NCBI GenBank assembly: GCA_023653785.1
Contig: JAMKCH010005357.1
Coordinates: 25,535-89,534, forward strand
Direction of reading: 5' to 3'
Origin: Ophioderma brevispina
Lineage: Eukaryota > Echinodermata > Ophiuroidea > Amphilepidida > Ophiodermatidae
DNA: 64,000 bases
The first letter of the stretch is position 1. The number at the start of each line of letters is the position of its first letter. Both the position numbers and the translations under genes were made by a program. Under the pieces are notes generated by a model, which ran no database searches, was not told the DNA's origin, and was given only the letters and a program-made list of their open reading frames with translations. Positions 34,424 through 44,599 of this stretch are shown piece after piece.

Positions 34424-34884
34424 GGAAAACCCGTACAACGTATAATATTAAACAATATACGCTATTAAACAATTAATTATTGACCAACATATCGGTGGTT
34501 CATAGAAAACCGTAATTATATTAAACCCTAACAATGAATTATAACCATCTAGTCTGACATGTGCTATTTAAAAATCGCGCTAGTTGTATACGTGTTATGC
34601 GATACGACCGGCACGCTTAACGTCATACATGCCATAGGGAATACACATAATGAAAGCATCATGTGTGAAGGTGTATGACGCTACTGTGCCGTCCGTATCG
34701 CATAACACAATACATATCCCATATACACTAGCGCGAATTACAAATAGCGCGTGGTCAGACAAAATGTTTTTAATTCGTTTTATGGTTAGTATATTTCCAT
34801 TTTCTCATGAAACCACTCCATATGTGTTCAATAATTGTTTTTATAACGTATATTGTGTAAGTTATTCTTGATACAGGTTCTCCT
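34424..34884. mobile_element. TTAA foldback element, ~215 bp arms
   Basis: 461 bp, flanked by TTAA at 34420-34423 and 34885-34888. The left arm starts GGAAAACCCGTA and the right arm, complemented, AGGAGAACCTGTA. Inward pairs include CAATATACG, GGTGGTT/GTGGTTTCAT, TCTGAC, GCGCTAGT, TGTGTTATGCGATACG and GTCATACA. The arms meet at about 34630-34665. Almost the whole element is inverted repeat, so a transcript would fold into a long hairpin. Confidence 0.82.
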
Positions 34885-34974
34885 TTAACTTGTTTAATGG
34901 TTAAAAGCCGCGGCCAATAGGAATTGTTTTTGAATTTTTAGGGGGTGAAAGAAACAGGATAGGAAAAGAATATG

Positions 34975-35640
34975 ATTTGCAGGCTCCAAAATAAGAATTA
35001 GGAAGGGCAAGGCAATTTTGCCCAATTTTAAAGCGACACTGGCACATTTGAAAAACAGTGCGCCCTCAAGATTTTTCAAAATCAATATTTTTGCATGGTT
35101 GTAAAGCTTTTATGTACATTAACCCTGACCTGAAATGATTAAGACCAAATCAGAATCCTTATGGGTAAACAGAACGACTTTATAATTAATGTCGCCAGCG
35201 ACGTTAATTCAGCAGACGACGGAAACAACGTTTAACACAAGAAAACGCACGCCGTATGCATGTTTCCCACGGCATGCACCCTGTTTGACCGGTCTGTGAC
35301 CTTTGTGGTTTTAATATCAATGAGTACGAGTCTATGATATTCATGTAAATTACACATTTGCCTGGATGTCTTTAACCTCTTATTAACGTCCTTATCTGTT
35401 TTTGAGTGTGTTATTTTTAAGTGTAAAATATATCTCTATTCTTCCAATGGCCTAGACTATCATTTGAGAGCAAATTGAAGAACTTTCATATTTTGTGAAA
35501 ATGTGCCAGTGCCGCTTTAAAGGGCACCAAGGCATTACATGTTAAAGAATATAGCAAATATTTTAGGGCACCAAGGTAAATGGTAAGGGCACCCAAGGCA
35601 AATTGCCTCAGGAGCCTTAATTTTGGAGCCTGATTTGAAT
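34975..35640. repeat. Outer inverted repeat around a TTAA MITE
   Basis: AGGCTCCAAAATAAG with GGCAAGGCAATTTTGCCC (34981-35023) is mirrored, with gaps, by GGCAAATTGCC and TTAATTTTGGAGCCTG (35597-35632). The MITE at 35032-35516 sits between these arms. GGGCACCAAGG is repeated three times near 35521-35592. Confidence 0.6.
35032..35516. mobile_element. TTAA MITE, AGCGACACTGGCAC family
   Basis: 485 bp between TTAA at 35028-35031 and 35517-35520. Left terminus AGCGACACTGGCACATTT; right terminus complemented AGCGGCACTGGCACATTT, 17 of 18 identical. The interior has no recognised coding sequence. Confidence 0.82.
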
Positions 35641-36093
35641 CAACATGCAATATATCAAAAATCTGAATGTTCCACATTTCAGAAATGGGAGATTCCATGA
35701 ACTTGGGTACACAATCAATTGTTGCAGCTTTTTATCATGGATTCAGCCTTGCTGATTTAACCAGTATTTGTTTCTCTTTGGCAGTTGTTTGTAACTGTAG
35801 AGCTCTTTGCAAGCTTTAAAATGATACCAAACTTAAATGAATTGCATAAAGTTTACATGGTTATTTTCATCAAAAACTTGCATATTTTACCAGTTTTTAG
35901 GTAAAAATGGTGTGACATTTTTTAATGTTGTCAAAAATCGTAATTTTGATCATTTTCCTGATATTAAAATTGACTTCTAGCAGATAATACTGATAGTTGG
36001 CATCCAGATCATGAATAATTAAGGCATAATTTATCTGTTCATGTTTTTGTCTCACTATGCACTGAGGGCAAAAAAGAGTATCACCCTGTAACA

Positions 36094-37261
36094 TTTGGTG
36101 TCCACAAAATCATGTTACGCGTGAAACCTAAAAAAAATGATGGTAAAAACCACACCAAGTGACATATTGGTGTACTTAAATTTAATTTTTAAAGAATTAC
36201 TAAAACAGAAAATTAAGTCCAACTAGCATCAAAATTCCAGAAACAAAAAGATATGATAATTTTACACCCAATCACTCTGTAACACAATTACTTTGGTGTC
36301 CACAAAAAATGTTACTAAGTGAAACTTTGGAGTTAAATTTTTACCATGTGTATGACCTCATTCTGCAACAAACTGTCTCTATCTATTCCATTCATGGTGG
36401 AATTATGTGCATTGAAAAGAGGTTTTGATTTTGCTTTAAATTAAGGAAATATAGTTCAATGAAATTTTGGTGTCCAGATGGACACCGTTACACGTGAAAC
36501 CTGTATTTTAGTGGCAAATAGCATGATAATTTTCTTATATGGCATAGGTGATATTTTTTTTCATTCAAGAAAACTAGGTATGATCAAGTTGTTTCATTTT
36601 AACAAAACAGAAGTATACAAAACATTTCCAAATATCAACAATTTTGTGAAATTTGTTCTTTGGTGTCCATTTAAACTTGTTACGCGTGAAACCCCATTAT
36701 ACATTAACACATCTTTAATTACTTTGTTTCCAAAAAAAATAACATTTAGACATTGCCATGTCAGTAAAATCGCCATTTAATATCATTGTGTGAACAAAGG
36801 CAACTTTTTATTAGTTACTGAGCATATCTGTGTGTTTCACGTGTAACTGGACACGAAAGATTTGGTGTCCAGTTACACGTGAAATATTTTAACATATTGC
36901 TTATTGAAGGTATCTAATACTAATGTCACCCTATTTTATGGCATAACTTGACAAAAGAAGTGGCATAGTATTATTAGAGCCTATTCTTTTTCATGTCAGA
37001 TGAAATTCCTGTCGAATAAACAATGATTTCATTATAAAAAACTATTACTACCAAATGTGTATAAAATGCACAAAAATGACATAAAATACATTTTGATTTT
37101 CTTTTAAAAGTGTCTACAGTCTTGGTTCTAAATTAACTCCAGCAATGTATACATTCACAATACCTATTTAAGCAGGTTATGCAAGTGAACCATATCAATT
37201 GTCATTGTCTGTGGTGCAGACTTAAAGAATGAAGTTTGGTGTCCATGTTACACGTGAAACC
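36094..37261 (+). repeat. Periodic array of TTTGGTGTCC ... GTTACACGTGAAACC motif
   Basis: The two-part motif TTTGGTGTCC + 2-15 bp + GTTAC(A/G)CGTGAAACC occurs at 36094-36128, 36292-36325 (GTTACTAAGTGAAAC variant), 36466-36501, 36659-36693, 36861-36885 and 37235-37261. Start-to-start distances are 198, 174, 193, 202 and 374, i.e. about 190 bp with one unit missing. Sequence between motifs is mostly not conserved, except ATCAC(C/T)CTGTAACA before the first two. The motif contains the E-box CACGTG in several copies. No frame runs through the array, so it does not look like a protein repeat. Confidence 0.8.
36835..36884. repeat. Perfect 20 bp hairpin made of the periodic motif
   Basis: GTGTCCAGTTACACGTGAAA (36865-36884) has its exact complement at 36835-36854, separated by 10 bases (GAAAGATTTG). 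Only this member of the array is present in both orientations, forming a stable 20 bp stem. Confidence 0.9.
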
Positions 37262-37271
37262 TTGTCTGCAC

Positions 37272-38939
37272 CAGGGGTGCAAAAAGTGCGGGAGCTGGGA
37301 GCGCCGCTCACAGGAAATGATAGCTCAAATTGAGGAAATGAGACAAAAGAGTACAAAAATAAAAGCGAAAAAAAATTAAGAAAAAGGAAAGAGGAAAACT
37401 GGAAGAAAAGGGACAAAAAAGATGGAGAAAAGATAAAATGGGCAAAGAGTTTTCTTGATAGCTATTTTGGCAGGTGAGAGGAAGGAAACCTAGGGAAATG
37501 TGAGGAATAGAAACCCAGGGGAAATTTGAGGAAAAGAAACTTAGGAGAAATGTGATGAAAAGCAACCTTGGGGAAATGAGGAAAAAGGAATCCAGGAAAA
37601 ATGTGAGGAAAGAAGCTTAATGGAAATGTGAGGGAAAGAAACCTAGGAGAAATGTGGGAAAAAGTTTAGAAGTATGAAACCTGGATGAAATGCAATGAAA
37701 AAAAAATAGCAAAAATGTGAGGAAAAGAAACCTAGGAAAAATGAAAGGAAAAGAAACCCAGGGGGAAATGTTAGGAAAAGAAATCTAAGGGAAATGTGGG
37801 GAAAATAAAATCCAGGGAAATTATAGAAAAAAACCTAGGATAATAAATGTGAGGAAAATAAATCTAGGAGAAATGTGAGAAAAAGAAACCTAAGAAAAAT
37901 ATGAGGAATAGAGAAATGAAAGTGGTTTAAATAATGTAAACACGGAGTTTGAGGATATTAAAACAGAAAATGATTGCATGATATAGGTGCAAAGTTTTGA
38001 AGGCTTATAACGTTGCTTAGATAAGTCAGTCCAGGTTGAGGAAAAAAAATAAAATACGGAAAAAATAAAGAGGAATAGAGGAACTCGAGATTTAGAAACC
38101 TAGCAAAGCATGTGAAGTATTTAAAGTGGATTGTGAACAATGAATTGTGGAAGCCAAAGTTAGAAACACACTCATTTTTCATTTGGAAAGATTTAACCGA
38201 ATGATTTAACAGATGGATTTTGAAAGAATTAAATGGAACCAAAATGTCAACATTAACTTTAAAGCTAAACACTTAGACAAGGTAGCAGGCACTTCATGAA
38301 TCAACAAAATTCTTTTTTGCAAAAGAAAGAAAAAGAGGAACCAGGAAATTTTCACACTAATGTTCGTTTTTGAGGAAATATAAGTAGGCCTGCTAACTCT
38401 GATTATGATTAACTGAGTTCACCATCAGTGATCGAGTCAACAAGCTTCACAGCACAGGGGTGAGGACATTCAGGATTGAGGTCAACCAGTCTGTGGATGG
38501 TCCATCATTTTGAGGGATCAAGGGAGGTGGTAGAGGCCAAATCTTCAAAAAAGGTCATCCTGAAGGTTCTGAATAGCTTAAAATCCAATAGCTTCCGGGG
38601 AATCCGGCCTGGACACCTGCTGGAGCTCTGCCCCTCCATTCCTTTCAGGGGCCCAAGCCCTGGCTCTAGAATGAGCCCTGCACTTCACCTGCTTAATGTT
38701 ATGTGTCGTTTTAAATAGGAAATTACCTTTGTGGCCCTCCCACTCAGGAAATTCTGCACATTACTATGTAATGAAAACAAACATAATACCATACTCATTT
38801 GGTTATTTTTAACATTTCACATGCGGTTATGTCCATTTTAAGGAAGGGGGAAGAAGGAATAGGAGATGATCGGTCATATTGAGGAAATCGATAGGTCAAA
38901 ATTTTGCTCCCGAGGAAAACTTTACTTTTTGCACCCCTG
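37272..38939. mobile_element. Non-autonomous hAT-like element with perfect TIR and TSD
   Basis: The ends are exact 16 bp inverted repeats, CAGGGGTGCAAAAAGT (37272-37287) and ACTTTTTGCACCCCTG (38924-38939). The flanks are an exact 8 bp duplication, GTCTGCAC (37264-37271 and 38940-38947). CAGGGGTG termini with 8 bp duplications are the hallmark of hAT transposons. The 1668 bp interior is A/G-rich, carries a ~26 bp minisatellite (37484-37918) and no transposase. An 80-codon frame at 38476-38718 is unassigned. The intact ends and duplication point to a relatively young insertion. It landed 3 bp after a copy of the GTTACACGTGAAACC motif. Confidence 0.93.
37484..37918 (+). repeat. Minisatellite, ~26 bp A/G-rich unit, about 17 copies
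   Basis: Degenerate head-to-tail copies of a unit like AAACCTAGGGGAAATGTGAG followed by GAAAAG. Examples start near 37485, 37510, 37536, 37634, 37726 and 37882. Units vary from 23 to 30 bp. The minus strand gives Phe/Leu/Ser-rich frames that are translation artefacts. Minisatellites inside non-autonomous DNA elements are known to arise by replication slippage. Confidence 0.85.
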
Positions 38940-39276
38940 GTCTGCACTCCAGCACAAACTTTTGATGCAGCATTAAAAGTGGCAAGAATCCACAAAAATT
39001 GTTTACCATTTTGGAAATTCCACATCAGAGTACTTAAAAAGGATATATAAAATTCAATCAAATATGTTTCAAATTTTGACCCCCATGTCACACTTTGTGT
39101 ACCCAACTTCATGGAATGACCCAAATCTGAAGTGATTTTTGAGGGATCTTGCAGCAGAGAATGTGTTTTTTAAGAAGGAATGAATTGTGATTGTTTGGGG
39201 CACCGAGTGTTACCTATTTTGCGAGATGGTTTCAACCATTTGTTGTTCAGGTTCAAGGCATCAGTATATTTGTAGG

Positions 39277-39375
39277 GGTTGTGACAATTATGACAGAATT
39301 ATGCAGTTTATTCCGTACAAGTCTGATGAATTCATCAGGGTCACTAGTGACCCAGGGTCGCTAATTGTCACAACC
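39277..39375. mobile_element. Deleted palindromic MITE with 11 bp target duplication
   Basis: A 99 bp internally deleted copy of the element at 19340-19495. The ends GGTTGTGACAATTA (39277-39290) and TAATTGTCACAACC (39362-39375) are perfect complements. ATATTTGTAGG flanks both sides (39266-39276 and 39376-39386). Internal landmarks AATAAACTGCAT (as complement), TTGTAC, GATGAATTCATC and GGGTCACTAGTGACCC are shared. A duplication of about 11 bp is longer than most superfamilies make; Mutator-like elements come nearest (8-11 bp). The family is otherwise unassigned. Confidence 0.88.
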
Positions 39376-39389
39376 ATATTTGTAGGGTG

Positions 39390-40085
39390 TGTTTTTTTAT
39401 TTGTAAAATGCCCGAGGCAATTTAGACATACTTTTTAGGTTTATGACTTCTTTTACTGTTGATCCTATACATAAGCCTGTATATGTGATGTAATCAAGCA
39501 AAATTAGTCTAAGTCGGTCATTTCTTATTTTTTAGCTTTCCATGTTACTGTATGCACCATTTAAAAGCTACATTTTGCTGAAACCCATTGAAAGTGCCAA
39601 TTAATTCCAAAGATTAATCATTTAGAAGGGGGGCCAAAACAATAGGACACCACAGACATTTTCTACTTTGTTTGGCTATCTATTCACAAAATCAATATTT
39701 GCGACTTCCGACCTCCATTTTGCTTGATCAATCACATATAACTTTTAAAGGTAAAAACGAGAGATTTCAAATAACAGGTGCCCCTAAAAATGTGAAAATT
39801 CTGATTTTGGCACTGCACTGGTGTAAAGCTTTCTACTATCAAAAATATCCCCATCTGAAAGGATTAAGCTGAGAACTTTTTTCTTTGGAACCAAATTGTG
39901 AAATTCCTAATTTCCTATTGATCAAATACGAAATTCACCCATGTTTGTTCTATCGATATACAATGTAAAGCCTATTGAAAAATCACCTTTTGTTTCATTT
40001 TAAATTATTTCTGGTAACCAAATAAAAGATAGGGAATCTATTGAGTGTCTAATCTAAATGAAGTCACTAAATATCAATCACAGAA
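39390..40085. other. No recognised feature
   Basis: AT-rich, short frames only. Confidence 0.35.
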
Positions 40086-40088
40086 ACT

Positions 40089-41166
40089 ACAAGTGGCTAG
40101 GGGAAGACGTGGCTCCTTGTCAATCAAGCAGGTCTCCTCATCTGTTTACCGGGATGAGCATGGAATCCGATTATCGATACTTTACCACCCGATTTCCCTG
40201 GACACAATGGATGGCGCTGTTCTATATTACTAATGACCGATGATCTTAGCTTATGGTTAAGGTCAGGAAATATGAATGCATGTTGAGTGGGAGGGGAGCC
40301 TTGCACACCCGCGATATGTCCCGTGTTTTATATGCTCACTCAGAATATTAATTCTAGTTAGTTATTTTTCTGTAGTTTAAAAATTATCAGAAATGCGAAA
40401 TGGTCTGGCGATGATTGAGAGGGTTGTTCAGGGTTTCCTATTTTAATAGGTTTCAAAACACAAACCCTTACATTGCACCAATAGAAAACAATCTGGCGCA
40501 ACATAGGGCCTTACTATGCTAAAATACAAAGCACACATCTTTGAAAAATTTAACTTTCGCAGTATTTTACTGACAAAAAATGAAATATTTTGTTGTTTTT
40601 TATATGTAGAGTACAGTTTCTTCAGAGCCATAAAACTATTTTTGGAAGGAAATGTTTTAAACACATTGAACGATAGTGATATATTTGCAAATTTGCTTGG
40701 GAGTTTATACTTCAAAGCACTAATGGCTTACTTTGGGAGCATTTGGATGAAAAAACACATTTAAGGGACTGAACAATCGAAAAAGACACAAAAGACATCA
40801 TGATTAGAAGTGTCAAAGTATCAGTATTACACCATCTAATGTTAGGCCTAGTTTTTGTTTTTTTACTTCTCTTAACTTAGACTAGTCCAGAGGGAGTGTA
40901 AATAACGTTGACTGTGAGGCATGGGGGATTTTGCGCGCTGCCACAATTAAATTTCCTATACCAATTAAACATTGAAAGGCTAAAAAGGTGCTACAAGAAG
41001 CCTGATGATGACCATATTGAAACACATCACGCACCGACTTCCAATCGATAGTGCATCGATTGGCCGAGGATAATGGATAATAGGGTACATGTCTTCCGAT
41101 GCCGCGGTAAACAATAGGAGACACTGCTCGATTGACAAGGAGCCACGTCTTCCCTTAGCCGCTTGT
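40089..41166. mobile_element. 1.08 kb TIR element, ACAAGTGGCTAGGGGAAG termini
   Basis: The left end (40089-40150) reads ACAAGTGGCTAGGGGAAG, then ACGTGGCTCCTTGTCAATC, GTCTCCTC and TGTTTACCG. The right end (41105-41166) is its complement with few differences (ACAAGCGGCTAAGGGAAG...). The TIR is therefore about 60 bp. The interior has only chance frames: a 90-codon minus frame at 40443-40715 overlapping an 82-codon plus frame. No clear target duplication; superfamily unknown. Confidence 0.78.
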
Positions 41167-41931
41167 CAATATTGGGATAATTGAAATCCTACTTGTGCAC
41201 CTTTAAGGGAATATAGGCGGATTTGAAATGAAGAATACGAATGATGTGTCTTGAAAGAAGACATGTCGCTGAATTGCCGATGTTGCGCCCAAAAAAGCTA
41301 AATGGAAAATCCACACATCTGTACATCATAGAGGTGGAAAGATGGATTAATAAAATCCAATATCATAATACATTGTGTCAAAGGACATTGCCGGGTAAGT
41401 GGAAAAGGAGGCCCTCTATAATCATGGACTGAAAATATCAATTAATTTGCGTTTTACAAAACAACGTTTAGCATGTATTATCAGTGTGGCCTTTTTATCT
41501 GCCAAAATACACTGTACCAAGGCTACATTAGAAAAGTTGAGAAGAATTCAAGGGGCAGGGCTCTCTGGAAAGGCAAAGCTCAGCGTATGCTTACAATGCA
41601 ATTGACCATTTTAACTTTAATGAAGAAAGAGAAGAAAGAAACAGGAGAGGGATGTTGCATAGCTCCCTTTTGTTGACGGAGCTTGTAATGATGCTACATA
41701 GACCGTGCTTCAGAAGCTACAAAGAGGCTCATAAGGCAGCATTAAACAACCCCAAATACCAAATATATGCTGATGAAGCTGCAATGAGTGATTATATAAT
41801 GGTCGTACATCAAGAAGACTCTAGCTAGTATACAACACAAATGCCTGCACCTTATTGATAACAAATGAAATATTTGGACTCTTTAGGTAGATCACTGATA
41901 GTGCCCTTGAATCAGCCAACATCACGTTTAA

Positions 41932-42094
41932 GGCGATTATTATATTCGACGAAAAGAAACAAAATGGGCTTCAGTGGCCCATTGGGGATTACACGCTTTA
42001 TTCCATGATCAAACATTTTACACTCCATACGGAAAATAAGCGTGTAATCCAATGGGTGCACTGAGCCTGTTCGTTTCGTCGCATGTAATAAGCT
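41932..42094. mobile_element. TTAA foldback, ~70 bp arms
   Basis: 163 bp hairpin flanked by TTAA (41928-41931) and TTGA (42095-42098). GGCGATTATTA..TTCGACGAAA, GGGCTTCAGTG and CCCATTGG.GATTACACGCTT pair with AAGCGTGTAATCCAATGGG, CACTGAGCC and TTTCGTCG.ATGTAATAAGC. It ends exactly where the next MITE begins. Confidence 0.75.
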
Positions 42095-42098
42095 TTGA

Positions 42099-42451
42099 AG
42101 GTCCATGATCCGATTCGCTAATATCCTCGTCCCAGGGACCTCAGAAGATGATTTTATCGGAAGTTGCCTAAATTTTGGTATCAGAAGAAAGCTATACTTT
42201 TCTCATTACCCTGTGAAATTTTAGGGCTAAATTATGTTTGGTTTTATGTTTCTGAGGAAAATATGCACCAATTGGTCGGACAATAATACTTTACACAGTA
42301 CTCTATGGGGATTACAAAATCAAGTTTTTAGCTCTCACTTAAAAATGGGTGGATGATTGAAATATCGGCGGCGAAATGTACAGCTGGGGTTTTGGGTGAA
42401 GGCCATTCTATCAAGCTGAAAAAATCTTTAACTAAAGCGGACCATCCCCCT
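42099..42451 (+). mobile_element. TTAA MITE, AGGTACCTGGCCAGATT family (diverged copy)
   Basis: 353 bp. Shares with 44251-44599, in order, GATTCGCTAAT, TCGTCCCA, TTTTGGTATCAGAAG, TACCCTGTGAAA, TAGGGC, TTGGTCG, ACTCTATGGGG, TTACAAAATCA and GGGGTTTTG. The left end AGGTCCATGATCCGATT and right end GCGGACCATCCCCC form a weak inverted repeat. The flanking TTAA is damaged (TTGA left, TTTG right). Confidence 0.75.
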
Positions 42452-43247
42452 TTTGCACTTCATCCGAGCAACAGGGGCGAACCGACGGAATTATGAGGCA
42501 GGGGAACCAAACTTCCCAAGTCATTGCGGTGATCTGCTCCAACAGGTTCTAGGGAGCCTGGTTCAATGGATATGAACACAAAGCACATGGAAATTAGTCC
42601 AATTAACATAAATTTAGTAAAGTAGACCAATTTGATTCAGTAAATCTTCAAAAAATTGGGACAAAATGCAGATGTTATCCCACTTCCAACCCACTTTTTG
42701 AGCCATTGAGTGCTCTTTAAAAATGTGCTGTTATTGCTGTGATTGTTTATTGAAATAAATGGAAACGATGCATTTAAAATATACTCAGACATTCATTGCA
42801 AGCACTTATGTATGTCAAAACAACTGCCTTCTTCACGTGATCAAAACTGCAGGACAAATGTGAACCGGCATTTGGCATCTGATTCCCTTCTCTTCTTAAG
42901 CTTTTGCCACTCTTCTTGTCCACTTGAGGAAGGAAATCTTTGTGTCTGGACTTTGCACTTGTTGAAAGCTTGATTGTGCACGAGAAGTTCCGATCTACTT
43001 CCAGAGGTGGATCATTTGGATGTACGTGTCCAGCATGACTACATGTTCCATGAGGCGCACTGGTATTTTGGTACTGTAAAATAAAAATGTTCAAGAGATT
43101 TCAAGAGATACCGATATCATGGAACCTTACACACCCAAACATTTTGTAGATTGTGCTTTGAAATTATAAGAAAGGTTTGCAGATATTCAAGATGGGATTA
43201 CCCAACAAGGGATGAGGTTATTACAAAGCATGCTTCTGGGTCTTTAA

Positions 43248-43589
43248 AGGCTGACTCAGAGATTTTGAAATATATTTTTTGGGTGTACTAATTAAAAAAT
43301 GTGGCTAGAAATATAAGAATAGTCACCAAAATGCTCAATTCCCAACATTTCAGGTGAATCGGATGTTGTCTGTGATGTAGTAAAATGTCTTCTTGTTTTT
43401 TAACAAGATAAACAAAAAATTGGATCCGGAGTTTGTAAATTCAGTTTTGATTTTCTATATGAAGGCACTTCGATTTGAGTTAGCTATTTCACACAGTGGT
43501 TATGGTAGTATATGGACAAGCATTATGTAGCAAAAAAATGATTTGTTTAAAAATTGAGGGTGCCATCCTAGGAATTCTGAGTTCAGCCT
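43248..43589 (+). mobile_element. TTAA MITE, AGGCTGACTCAG family (best copy)
   Basis: 342 bp between TTAA at 43244-43247 and 43590-43593. The left end AGGCTGACTCAGA pairs with the right end TCTGAGTTCAGCCT (one extra T). The interior matches 17893-18237. It is the first of three TTAA elements lying within 1.4 kb. Confidence 0.88.
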
Positions 43590-43638
43590 TTAAAGGGCAA
43601 GACTTTATCAAAATTGATTTGACTTTATCAGGACTTAA

Positions 43639-44246
43639 AGGGACAAATGCATGAAAAAAATTGACATAATGAAAAAGGACCCTTCTGAAATAACTTCCAC
43701 AAGTTTGAAAACAATTTTGGAGTTAAATTCTGTAAAAAACAGTAACGTTCTGGGGAGGATTGGTGGCACGTTGTTGGCAATGGCAACTTATGAACAAGGA
43801 TGCTGACCTTACGACTGTCCGAATTTACCAATTTACCAAACTTGAAAAAGATGTTGTCATCAGCTCACAGACCACTCTACGTATATGTGTAATCCAGGGC
43901 ACGGCTAATCAATCTTTTACTTGCCAGATCAATATCTACTTACCAAAAGCCTAAAGTACAAGGCCTGAATCCCGGTCTGAAGGGTCTGAATGCTTTGAAA
44001 ATTGTGTCGCAAACATGCTAGATACATGTAAATTCTGTCAGGGAAGTCCCCTGCTGTGAAACCCCCCCCTGTTCTGTGGTGTGAAAAACGTTCGTTCCGA
44101 AAATTGCACAAACTGCCACTCCCCCTGGAACTCTTCTGTCTGGGTTTTACTGTTTTACAGAATGTAAAATAAAATGTTTTCAACTCGTGGAAGTGATTTC
44201 CGTAAGGTCCTTTTCATTATGTCTTTTTTTCATGCGTGAGGTCCCT
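43639..44246. mobile_element. TTAA element with ~110 bp TIRs
   Basis: 608 bp, flanked by TTAA at 43635-43638 and 44247-44250. The left arm AGGGACAAATGCATGAAAAA, GACATAATGAAAA, AGGACC and AACTTCCAC is mirrored by the right arm (AGGGACC.CACGCATGAAAAA, GACATAATGAAAA, GGACCTTACGGAAATCACTTCCAC when complemented) down to TTCTGTAAAA.CAG. The interior (about 43750-44140) has no recognised coding. Its right TTAA is also the left TTAA of the next MITE. Confidence 0.85.
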
Positions 44247-44250
44247 TTAA

Positions 44251-44599
44251 AGGTACCTGGCCAGATTGCTAATCCAGCATCGTCCCAAGAAGCCCCAGAT
44301 TTGACCGGAAGTTTAGTGCGTCAAAAATTTTGCTATCAGAAGAGGCTAATTTTTCCATTTACCCTGTGAAAATCTAGGGCAACAGGATGTTTCGTTTGAA
44401 GATATGAGTGCGAAAATGTGCCGCATTTGGTCGACCAATATTAATTTTACACAAGTTACTCTATGGGGCTTACAAAATCACGTTTAGTTCGCATCAAAAA
44501 AGGATTGAAATATCGGCGCGAAACTTTACCGATGGGGTTTTGAGTGGAAGCCAATATACAAAATAAACACTTCATATCCTTAAATCGGGCCATTCCTCC
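44251..44599 (+). mobile_element. TTAA MITE, AGGTACCTGGCCAGATT family
   Basis: 349 bp between TTAA at 44247-44250 and 44600-44603. The left end AGGTACCTGGCCAGATT and complemented right end GGAGGAATGGCCCGATTTAAG form an imperfect TIR. Related copies are at 42099 (same strand) and 13640 (partial). It shares the left TTAA with the preceding element, as if one had inserted into the other's target duplication. Confidence 0.85.

Larger units (their letters stand above)
35678..39131. mobile_element. Candidate composite element bounded by 35 bp inverted repeats
   Basis: 35678-35712 and 39097-39131 are inverted copies, 30 of 35 positions identical, sharing ATTCCATGAA and TTGGGTACAC. Between them lie a ~190 bp periodic motif array (36094-37261) and a hAT-like insertion (37272-38939). 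Without the insertion the structure would be about 1.8 kb. I see no transposase and no target duplication outside the arms, so this is a hypothesis about one element, not an identification. Confidence 0.4.

Noticed and set aside
36478..36780. 100-codon plus frame containing VTRET twice
   Set aside because: The VTRET phrases are translations of the GTTACACGTGAAAC motif; the other motif copies are in different frames with stops between.
36094..37261. CRISPR-like regular array
   Set aside because: The context is eukaryotic, spacers are ~150 bp and motif copies vary; no cas genes.
37222..37565. Minus-strand Phe/Leu/Ser-rich frames that look like membrane proteins
   Set aside because: They are the reverse complement of the A/G-rich 26 bp minisatellite and its flanks.
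41769..41810. CTGATGA...GCTGC as a hammerhead ribozyme core
   Set aside because: No GAAA core strand or flanking stems at suitable distance.
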